NCBI GenBank assembly: GCA_037013495.1
Contig: CM072811.1
Span: 47,251,452 to 47,315,451, forward strand
Length of the DNA: 64,000 bases
Direction of reading: 5' to 3'
DNA from: Hippophae tibetana
Taxonomy: Eukaryota; Streptophyta; Magnoliopsida; Rosales; Elaeagnaceae
The notes under the pieces: generated by a model
Databases searched by the model: none
The model's input: only the letters and a program-made list of their open reading frames with translations
What the model was told of the DNA's origin: nothing
Translations under genes and position numbers: made by a program
Shown here: positions 22,391 through 31,909 of the stretch, piece after piece
Layout: the number at the start of each line of letters is the position of its first letter
Position numbering within the stretch: the first letter of the stretch is position 1

Positions 22391-22550
22391 TAAGTCAACT
22401 TTTGATTCTCAAAACCAAAGTACTCTTCTATATTTTCACAGATTTTAGAGAGAAAATGGGTGAGGTTGCTTCATCTATGGTTGCAAAGTTTGCCTTCTTC
22501 CCACCAAATCCACCATCTTACAAGGTGATTACTGACAAAACTATTGGAGC
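22391..22550 (+). pseudogene. Captured ABHD17-like alpha/beta-hydrolase 5' end
   Basis: An ATG at 22456 opens [20 protein letters not shown] and continues SYKVITD. This is the highly characteristic N-terminus of plant ABHD17-like alpha/beta hydrolases. About 60 bases of pyrimidine-rich sequence before the ATG could be the former 5' UTR. Similarity ends at about 22545, where the gag repeat unit begins, so only the first ~30 codons were taken. In the donor protein this N-terminus precedes the hydrolase fold; nothing catalytic is present here. Confidence 0.75.
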
Positions 22551-23000
22551 AGATTTATGAAGATTGCTCTTGGAGCCAAGTTGAAGTTGGGTTTTACTCA
22601 TGGTAGGCTTTCTATGACTAATAAAAAATACATAATATAAGCTCTGGGAATGGTGCTTGTAACATCACATCTGAATGAAGACAATTACTTCACTTTGAGT
22701 AGATCTATGAAGATTTATCTTGGAACTAAACTGAAGTGGGTTTCGTTGATGGTAGGCATTTTATGCCTAATAAAGAAAATACAGAGCATGAACTCTAGGA
22801 ATGGCGCTTGTAAAAGCACATCTAACTGGAGGTAATTACTTCACTTGGAACAGATCTATGAAGATTGCTCTTGGAGTCAAGGTGAAACTGGGTTTCATTG
22901 ATGATAGGTTTTCTATGCTTAATAAATAAAATACAAAGGATGAACTCTGAACAAGAGCTAAGTATATAGTGACTTCTTAGATACTCAATTTCATATCCAA
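22551..23000 (+). repeat. Triplicated 150 bp gag segment
   Basis: Three head-to-tail copies begin 'agatt/ctatgaagatt' at 22551, 22701 and 22852, spaced 150 and 151 bp. Each encodes the same start of a Copia gag (NEDNYFTLSRSMKI.LG.KLK). The last copy runs on into further gag sequence. Copies differ at many bases, so the triplication is old. Confidence 0.88.
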
Positions 23001-23376
23001 TGATCTTGTTGATAGCTTTCTTTATCCAACTTCAGCCAAAGAGTTATGGGATGAGATAGTTGAAAGATATGGTGAGAACAAATAGGTCCTTGTTTTATCA
23101 AATTCAAAGAGATATTACTTCAATATCTCAAGGTAATGATTCTATTGCGAAATATTATCACAACAAATTCAGTGTTCCATAAAAGAACAAAACATCTAAA
23201 TATTAATTATCACTTGGTTAGATATTATTTCAAAAAAGGGTTCCTTAAAACACAACATGTGTCATCTCAAGAACAAGTACCAGACATGTTAATTAAATCA
23301 TTATCAGTTCTTCAATTTAGCAAGTTAATGTTCAAGTTGAATTTACATGATATCCATCAAACTCCAACTTGAGGAA
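22860..23376 (+). pseudogene. Composite Copia gag remnant and terminal RNase H (fossil)
   Basis: Gag text (SAKELWDE-like, FYQIQRDITSISQGNDSIAKYYHN) passes abruptly near 23165 into the end of RNase H (RTKHLNINYHLVR, VSSQEQVPDMLIKSL, LHDI). Protease, integrase and reverse transcriptase are absent. The 3' LTR follows at 23377. The element is therefore non-autonomous and broken. Confidence 0.82.
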
Positions 23377-23632
23377 TGTATGAATTATCATAATGGTATG
23401 TTGCAACAGCTATAGAAATATGACAGACAACATGCTTTTAATGGAGTAGGTGCAACAACAGACTATAAAGTATACGTACAACAGAGTTAGTGAAACAACA
23501 CCTGGTGCAACAAAGAGCATATTGCAGTAGATTCATTAGTATATATAAATATAATCATTCCTTGTTCATTTAAGATGAGAACAAATATAAAAAACAAACA
23601 CAAGAGAAAATTGTCTCTTCTAATTTTGTTCG
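23377..23632 (+). repeat. 3' LTR of the composite Copia element
   Basis: 256 bp, related to 9309-9587, immediately after the RNase H end and the short purine-rich 'ttgaggaa'. The duplication GTACT follows at 23633-23637, identical to 9304-9308. Confidence 0.85.
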
Positions 23633-23637
23633 GTACT

Positions 23638-25599
23638 CACTGAGAATTTTGGTGGGAAAGGAAACATTATCAGTAACAATTACATTATTTGAAACCATTC
23701 ACACACTAACTAGATGCAATGTTGATGAATTTGTAGAATTAAAAGAAAATATAATGTAAATTTTAAATTTGTCAACCCTTATTTTCAAAACAAAACAATT
23801 CAAAAAAAAAAATCAATCTAATTATTCTGAAATGTTATATATAGAATTTGGATTCAAGCAACCCATTTACGGAGTCCTCAAACAAAAATAAATCTTTCAA
23901 TTTTTTTTGTCAAGTTGATGAAAGGGCAATAAAAATTTATCACAATGAAAGATCATTCCATAGGAAGTACATCCTATCCTATAAACAAAATTGCTACAAA
24001 AGTTATTGATATTGACGATGATAACAAGTAAATTTCTTAATTAAGTTTGATGATAACAAAGCTGTAAACGAAGGATCCTGAGAACAGAATGTTGAGTAAT
24101 GATGGCTTGTCAGATCTTGTGTTTGAAATCGGATTTTGATCTATTTTTTCTTTTAGATTGTTGATTTGATTTTTTATTTCAAGAGGGAATATTGAGTAAG
24201 ATTTTGGGTTACGAAGGATGTTTACTTTAAAATCCGTTTGGTTGTGAATGTAATATGGACTAGTGATTATACAACTACAAGTGCATGATGATGCTTTACG
24301 TTGGAAGCGAGTCGTCAAAGGTTGATCCTCTTTTAGAGTTTGGGTTTTGGATTTTACATTTTATTTATCCTTTTCGGTTTGATTGCTTTTTTTTTAATGG
24401 TACATGGATGAGCTAGCCCATGATTATGAGCTTTTTGAATGTTAATGGTTGATTTGGTTATCTATTTATATTGTTATCTTATTTGGGTTTTTGAAACTTG
24501 AAATATATATAATTATTTTGTATATTATTTTACAATATATAATTAAATAAAATTGATGATAATTATTTTAATAAAATAATTTATATTTAAAATAATATAT
24601 AGTTTGTTTTAAGTAGTTTTCTTAGTAAAAAAAATTATTATTAAAAAATTATTTAAATTTATATTTTTTTTTTATTTTAAAAGTAAAAAAATGATACTTT
24701 TAATTTGAGATAAGTAAAAAGTAAAAACTTAATTTTAAAGTTAAAAATTTAAATATATTAAATTAAAAATATACATCTTATTAAGATTTATATATACATA
24801 ATCATATAATTTTTTTGTGTAGTCGTATCGGTGGAGTAAAAGTTTCAGAATAATATTTCTATTTTTAGAAATCATAAAATATTAAATTATGAGATAAAAT
24901 ATTTAATTATTTTAATATTAGTGATTTTTATTTTAAAATATTAATTTGTTTTTCTCTTTTTTATGTATAAACAAAAATTATAATTATGTCTTTTATTATA
25001 TAATAAATAGGATGAAATCATTTTATTTATATAAAATGTATCATTTAATCTCATAATTTTAAGAATATAACATTTAATCTTTTTACTTATTATAAAAATG
25101 ATAACAAAAAATATATCGTTAATAATTTTAAATTTATTTTAAAAAAATAAAATCGTTAAAAATATTCTAGTAATAGGATAATGATAAAAGAAAATAATAC
25201 ATTCACTAATTATGTTTGTAATTTTTTTATTTGATAGATTATAAATAAATGATGAAAATATTTTTATTTTAAATTTTTTAATAAAAGTATTTTTATAAAC
25301 AAAAGAATTAACATACATATTTTTTATAATAGAAAAAATTAATAAATATATTTTTAAAACTAAAAAATTAAATAATATTTTTACTTAAAGAAAAAGGTGT
25401 TCTGACATTTTTTTCTTAATAAATATGCCGTACAAGTTATAAAATATATATATATTTAACTTATTAAAGAAGAAGAGAAGATATGGGCTAAGAGGGTCCA
25501 TTTTAAGATAGAATGCACACGTTTTGTGCTTTGCCCGAGACCATGCATATTCTTTTACAAGCATCCCACGGCTACCATTTAACGAGCCAAGAATTTTCA
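23638..25599. other. Intergenic, AT-rich
   Basis: No gene or element is recognised. The open frames at 24037-24318 and 25385-25600 have no family-like motifs and are probably chance. 24480-25440 is very AT-rich with poly-A/T runs. Confidence 0.6.
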
Positions 25600-25696
25600 C
25601 CTTTCCTTTGATTTACTTTCATCTCAGGAAAGGAAAGTTTCGCTGGGGTTCCGGGTCATTCGGAGTTTTGACAATCAAGCTGACATTTATACGACG
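25600..25696 (+). other. Putative 5' UTR exon of the F-box gene
   Basis: A GC-richer stretch ends in a good donor (ACG|GTGAGA, intron from 25697). The matching acceptor GATTACAG at 28105-28112 lies 24 bases before the F-box start codon. This gives a 2.4 kb intron within the 5' UTR. The first base of the exon is approximate and no transcript evidence is available. Confidence 0.45.
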
Positions 25697-27512
25697 GTGA
25701 GAAAATTTAATATCTTCATGATTTTTTAAGCTCAAATGATTTAAAAGTTGCTGATTCATTAAAGTCCCAAGGTTTGTATTTATGCTTTATATTCAGTGGA
25801 TTTGCATTATAATGCATTTTGGAGCATAATCTTCGCAAGTGGGTTTGCGATATCTTGCATTTTGGAGCATAAGCTTCGCATGTTTGTTGATTACATTTTT
25901 AACCCATGTCATATATGTGAATATTTTGTTCGACTCTGTAAATTTAATTGATTAATCTTTTCTGGGTTCCCTACCTCTATGCTTTACTGTAAAGATTTGG
26001 CAAGTTGCGAGTTTACGGAGCAGTTTATTTTGTACATAAAGATATATTAGAGACTTTGAAGCATAAGTACCTCCTTGATAATGCAGTTCGAGTGAATCAT
26101 GAACATTTTTCTTTATTAGATTTAATTTCCTTGTTAAAGTTATTTTCTCGGCAATTTTAAGGAGTTTATGTGTTTGCTTGGTGCTCAAAATTCCATTGGG
26201 ACGTGGTGTTTGTGTATTAGGGGCTTGGGCTCAAGACAGGAATGTGCTTTACAGCCAGACTTTCTATTTGGCTACAATTGACAGGTTTGGTTGTCGGGTT
26301 TGAGTTAATAAATAATCTGTTTGATTAATTATAAGTAAAGGTAGTCTAGTGATTAATGTTCCCCCATAAAGGAAGACTTTCACTTTCAAGGTGATTAATG
26401 TTCGAAGGAGCTAAAAAGGATCAAACTTGCCATAGCAATTATCAAGAAATTATTTTACCCTTGGCTCTGGGTTTGAAAGGCTTCTGCTTTGCTGCGGATT
26501 ATGTTTTTGATATCCGTGACACATGTTAATTGAAATGCCCAGAAGCAAAGTTTTAATTTTGGAACTCACTAAAAATAGTTTCATATCCGATTATGATTGT
26601 TGTTTTTTTGCAAATTTGTTGTAATTGATGATTTTTTTTAGGCATTATGTTTCAGTCCTTTGTCACATGTCTGCATTTTCAGCACAGAGTGACATCTTTT
26701 GTCGCGGGTCATTTGTAAATTGCAGATCAGATGTCTAACTTCTTCGTCTGCATTAAAGTGAATTCTTTGTGGAAATATAATTGAGCTTCTGTTCTGAGGG
26801 TTTGATGGGTAATTGGCACTATGTTGGAAACTAGTAGTTTATCATATTAAAGAAATATTACTTTTGTATCAAAACTTTGATCTCATGTTTTCTAGTGTTA
26901 AATGCTTTAGAATATTTAATTCTTTTACCATCGCGGCTAGTTTAGCAATTTTGTCATTCTGTCAGATTGTCTCTCTCCATTAGAATATTCAGTTGGAAAC
27001 CAATTCCATTTTTTGTATTTGCTTTGTCCTTCTGAGTAGATGCAATATAGTAATACATAGACAAGTGCTTCTCTACCATTATGGTCATTTCTTGCAAGTT
27101 CTATGAAGCCTCAATTTTAGTTTTCAACCCCTTAGTGTCATACTAAAATCTCTGGTCACTTGAAGATGTTAATATTTCTGATTAGTTGTATAATGCTCTC
27201 GTTAGACAATTTTTAGATTTAAAATAATCCCATTTGTCTAGAGCTGGTTTTTATGTATTCATGACATAAGCTCAGAATAAGGAGATCCACATTATGAACA
27301 GCGATTAAACTTATTATGATTCAACTTAAAGCTATAAGCCGAATGAATTCCATGAAACTTGATTTCAAATTTATTCCCCTCTATGCTTGCTCCATTATTT
27401 TTGCTTCATGATTGATTTCCAGTCCTTTGTTGCCACTAAATATTGAGTCTCTTTTTTGGCTATTGTGAAATTTAATTCCTTTGATTTATGAATTATTGAA
27501 TTTAATAACTTA

Positions 27513-27995
27513 GGGTGCATTTGATAACCATTTCAATTTTCAGTTTTAAAGTTTACAAATTTTGAAATTAGGTATGTTTGACAACTCATTTTCAATTTTT
27601 ATTTTTTAAATTTAAAACTCAACTTTGGAATTTGGCCAAATTTTGAAATTAAAAAAAATGTCTTCTTTGGAATTGAATTTTATTTTTTTACATATTTATA
27701 CTAAAAATTAACAATTCAATTATACTCAATCATGCTCAACCTTACTCAAATTGGTTACAAAATTTAAATTTGATGAAAATTTATCAAAAATAAGTTTGAA
27801 ATTGAATTTTAAAGCTTAAAAAGTTAAAAGTTTAAAAGTGAAAATTAGGAATTGGATATTGAACAAGCATATTCAATTGTCAATTTTTGTTTTCAAAATT
27901 GAAACTAGAAATTAGTTATCATACAACTTATAATTTTTTTTTCCAAAACTAAGAAAGAATAAATTAGAAATTAAAATGATTATCAAACATGGCTT
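27513..27995. mobile_element. MITE-like element, hAT type, in the F-box 5' intron
   Basis: The left end GGTGCATTTGATAACCATTT and the right end, read in reverse, GCCATGTTTGATAATCATTT, form imperfect inverted repeats of about 25 bp. The interior is AT-rich with repeated TTTGAAATT-type words and no coding capacity. TTTGATAAC-type ends are common among plant hAT-related MITEs. A target duplication is not clear, so the family is tentative. Confidence 0.5.
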
Positions 27996-28136
27996 TTCAT
28001 ACCTATTCGAGTTACACCATTAAATTTATCATTTGTAATTGTGCACTTTACATTAGTTGTTGTTGTCAAACCAGGTTCTTTGAATTGGACTCATTTTGTT
28101 GAATGATTACAGAATCTTGAAGTTTCAACTTACAAG

Positions 28137-29375
28137 ATGATTGATCAAACGAAAAGATCTTGGATGCAGAAGCAGGGAAACAAAAGTGATAATGAGAAGG
28201 ATGATGAGCTCATTTATGTTGATTGGGCAGGGCTTCCAACAGCCATCCTAGAGATGATTTTTGAGCGGCTGACACTAATTGAATGTAGATCAATCGGTGC
28301 TGTTTGTGTGTCATGGAGAAATGTTTTTGCATCAGAACTTTCTTGTTGGCAAGGACTTGGTTTTCCTTCACTTTTGATGTCTGGTCAAAAGGAGAGAAAA
28401 ATGAGAACTTGCGTAAGCATGTTGGAGAAACGAGCCTGGGAAATGGAGCTACCTGAAGCTCAAGGAAAATTCTTTTGGGGGTCATTCCATGACTGGTTGA
28501 TAATGGTTGATGCTGCTGAATATTTCTCTGTTAATATTAGCTTGTTGAATCCGTTCACGAGAATCAAACTCGATTTGCCTAATGCATGGAATTTCTACCA
28601 CAAGATGGTGCTCTCAGGGCTTCCCTTTCAGCAAAACCTTATTTGCATGCTTGTACATGATCAATTTCGAGAGCTTGCTTTCTGGGTTGAAGGAGCTTCA
28701 TCATGGCTGGAACTTAAGCTAGATGGTGAACCATTTGAGGATGCTGTTTTCTGCAATGGGAGTTTCTATCTCTTGAGCAAAGACAGCAACAACATTTGGC
28801 AAGTTGATGGTGCTATCATATTGAATGTTTTTCGCAAGGAAGGTGCTTCTGCTTCTGAAATCTGCATGCAGTTACATGAAATAAACATGCCAAAGGATCG
28901 TACAAACCATGGCTTGTTAAGGTATCTCGTGGAGTCCTGTGGTGAGGTCTTGCTCATTTCTAGGTTTTTCTGTACCATACCAAGCGCCGTACTCGAAACA
29001 CATCTGTTTGAAGTAGACATGCTGGATATTAGCCACAAGTCGTGGAACAAGGTTGATAACTTGGGGGATAGGATCTTGTTTATAGGTAAATGTTCTTCTA
29101 GATCCTTTTCTTCAACGGAATTGGGTGTTGAGACAAAAAACAGCATATATTTTTCCAACGATCAAGTCAATCCGTGGTTGAAAGAATGGGATTCGGATCA
29201 TCTAAAAGGAATGGCATCGTGGAATAGGATGGACAACAAAGGCAGAAAAGATTGGGGCATTTTCAACCTTGGTGATAAAGACAATTGGAGATATAGCTTC
29301 CGGGGCAACCGAGATGTCTGGGGACCTATATGGATAACTGCTCCTCTGTGGTGGTACTGTAAAAGATTTGCTTAG
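28137..29375 (+). CDS. F-box protein with DUF295 domain
   Basis: A single uninterrupted exon encodes 412 residues. An F-box lies at about residues 28-70 (WAGLPTAILEMIFERL, then CVSWRN), the surface by which such proteins bind SKP1 in SCF ubiquitin ligases. The rest is the plant DUF295/KIB-like domain, with its signature GDRILFIGKC...ELGVETKNSIYFSND near residues 310-345. This family uses the C-terminal domain, predicted to be a beta-propeller, to choose targets. No transmembrane or signal segment is seen. The tail is tryptophan-rich and ends PLWWYCKRFA. The start was chosen because it is the first ATG after a splice acceptor and precedes the F-box by about 27 residues. The target is unknown. 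Confidence 0.88.
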   Translation: MIDQTKRSWMQKQGNKSDNEKDDELIYVDWAGLPTAILEMIFERLTLIECRSIGAVCVSWRNVFASELSCWQGLGFPSLLMSGQKERKMRTCVSMLEKRAWEMELPEAQGKFFWGSFHDWLIMVDAAEYFSVNISLLNPFTRIKLDLPNAWNFYHKMVLSGLPFQQNLICMLVHDQFRELAFWVEGASSWLELKLDGEPFEDAVFCNGSFYLLSKDSNNIWQVDGAIILNVFRKEGASASEICMQLHEINMPKDRTNHGLLRYLVESCGEVLLISRFFCTIPSAVLETHLFEVDMLDISHKSWNKVDNLGDRILFIGKCSSRSFSSTELGVETKNSIYFSNDQVNPWLKEWDSDHLKGMASWNRMDNKGRKDWGIFNLGDKDNWRYSFRGNRDVWGPIWITAPLWWYCKRFA

Positions 29376-31539
29376 CATATTTATAGCATAACTTGCAGTG
29401 ATATGACTGAATATGAAATCCTAGTGCTACTTTGGCTAGTGAGACACAATGTCTAGTTTTGTGTAAAAGGTGACGAGTGTAAATATGGTTTAAAGCATAT
29501 AGTGGTGTATCCTTGATGGAATAGAATCTTGGGTTAAATTCAGTGTTGGCATTTTGTAATATTCTGCCTACCACGTGTCTTTTTATCTAGAACCTTGTTT
29601 AAGTATTGACATATTTACCATCTTCTTCTGTCAAGTTATTTTCAATTTTGTGTCACAAGTTGAAGGGTTAAAAAAAATGCTTTTTTGACCAAAAGAATGA
29701 GTAGTTGGCAAGTACTTGAGCTTAGTAATTAGACGATTGTGTGTTGTGATTATCTTTTTGGTGGATATTAGGTCATGATCTTTTTCAAATCATTGAACTT
29801 TGGAGTTTTGCCTTTTTATTCAAATCGTGACGGTAATGTCTTGACCACTGATGATTGTTTATTTGATCATCTTTAAGAAATTATGCTTTAGTTTTTTTAT
29901 TCAAGTCATATTTGTATGATTTGAATATAAGATTTTGGATAGTTTAAAAGTCGGGTGTCCAAACTTAATTATAATTAGTGTAAGGGATTTAACTCTATTT
30001 ATTTATTGTTTTTAAAAAATAAAAAGGTAACAATATTTCATTAATTATAATTAAAGGATATAAAAATTTATTAATTTTTAGGTTGAATATTATAATTCTA
30101 CTGAATATTAAAAGTTGCATCAATCTAAAATTTCATAAAATATCATAAATAGAACATATTAATACAAATATACATATTTTTTGAATTATTATGTGTTATT
30201 AAATTAAATTTATGTATTTAAATTTATATTTTTTGAATTAAAATTGATTTAAAAAATACATAAATCTTTAAAAATATACATGTGTATTCACGTGTTTTAT
30301 TTATGATATTTTTTAAAATTTTGGATTTTGGATTTAATTTTTAATAATTAGTAGACTTAGTAATGCAAACAAAAATTAATAATTTTTTATATATTTTAAT
30401 CATAATTAGTAGATAATAATTATTATTATTTTATTTTAAAAAATGTATAAATATAAATATTATGTACAACATAAATACTTACAAAATATAATAATAATAT
30501 CCCGAAGAAATAGCTTGCCTTGACATTCTTTGGTCGGATCATATCAATCAAATGTTAGAGTAAAACTCCAACATTTTTTTTAACAAATAACATCTTTTTA
30601 TTATATCTGAAGCTTGCTATAATAGTTTAATCATAAAATTGTATGTATAAAAAATTGTTTATAAAATAGAAAAAAGAGGGATAGAATTTAAAATTCATTA
30701 CTTATTTAAAGTCACAAATTCCAAATACACTAGCATCATTTAATCCAAGAAAGAAAGCAACAATAACAGAAAGAAAACAGCAGCAGCTTGAATTTAAAAG
30801 GAAAAAAGTTGAAGATTTTCAAAGAATACTGTGATAGCAAGATTTATGAGACATTCCTTTCAAAATAAGAAATATATTGTATGAAAAGCTTCGAGCACAA
30901 TAACTAAAGGTTCTTAAGTGTTTAGATTTTTTTATTTTTTTTTTGTAAAATTGACCAAAAATATTTTAAAAAAAAGGAAAGAAGAATAATTTTTAAAATT
31001 TTATTACAAAATTATTGATTGAGATATTAAATAATAAGTATAAGAATTAGTGAATTTTTAAAATGATCACTATTATTAGGATAAATTATAAAGAATATTC
31101 TAATTAAAACTCAAGTATATGCTCATGAGACATTAAGTTTATGGGTATCAATTATTGTTTGATATATAAAAATATGATTACAAATATATGATATTTAAAT
31201 GTGATATTTTTATATTTAAATTATCATTTTAATAATTATTTTTATTAATGATAAAATTATTATCAATAAAATATAAAATTAATTAAAAAATTAAAAAATA
31301 TATATTTTATATATTTTTATTGTAGTGTCAACAAAAATACGGTCTCGACTTCGTTATTTTTTACATTATTTTATAATGGATAATAAAGATTGTAATAATA
31401 TATTGGAATTTTGTTATCTTCTTGTTCCTTTTCCATCCGTTTTTTATTCGGAGCCTGGTTTTGCAATCGATTCTCTCTCTTCCACCATTGTAATTCCATT
31501 AAATTTATATCTGTTTGACTGTTTGCACATTTAAGTTTA
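29376..31539. other. Intergenic, AT-rich
   Basis: This holds the 3' UTR of the F-box gene at its start, then AT-rich sequence with poly-A/T and short inverted tracts. No gene, RNA or element is recognised. Confidence 0.6.
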
Positions 31540-31909
31540 CCAAATTGTCCTTCGTCACCTACCCTCCCACCTTTTTTCATCAGATCCATTTCATAGTCCA
31601 CATATTTTTTTCAGGGTTTTTAGTATTTCAAACCCACTGCAATCATTCTTTTCGATCTCATTCCACCATTTTCCAATCGAACTCTCATTTTCAGGAAGCA
31701 TAATAAAACCCGATTAATCAGATCTTTGCTCATTCGAATTTTCACTATTTTGTGTTTATTGTTCTTCTGCGTTAGTATTAATCGCAATTTTTAAGTTCAA
31801 TTTTCCGATTTCCTTGACTCTGATTTTAGGGTTTATAGGATATTGGAAAAGGAGATCCGATAAGGATTTTCGACGAATTTCTTTTTGTTATAGGATTGAG
31901 ACCCTGGCG

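Larger units (their letters stand above)
9304..23637 (+). mobile_element. Composite Copia element carrying captured host genes, with nested insertions
   Basis: Two LTRs of the same family (9309-9587 and 23377-23632) are flanked by identical 5 bp target duplications, GTACT at 9304-9308 and 23633-23637. A Met-tRNA-like primer site follows the first LTR. Between LTRs, in order, lie a G-type lectin receptor-kinase segment (interrupted by three younger retroelements), a short ABHD17-like segment, gag remnants and the terminal RNase H part. Without the nested elements the insertion is about 3.3 kb. Most of pol is absent, so it needed enzymes from elsewhere. The LTRs differ by eye at about a fifth of positions, suggesting great age. 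It is broken. Confidence 0.8.

Noticed and set aside
9309-23632. Reading the receptor-kinase pieces as an ordinary host gene hit by several insertions
   Set aside because: The outer LTR pair with identical GTACT duplications and an adjacent primer site encloses the kinase, so it travelled inside an LTR element or was placed in one. An ordinary host locus would not explain this or the ABHD17 piece.
28210-29158. Minus-strand open frames opposite the F-box gene
   Set aside because: They are shadows of the coding strand of a well-supported gene.
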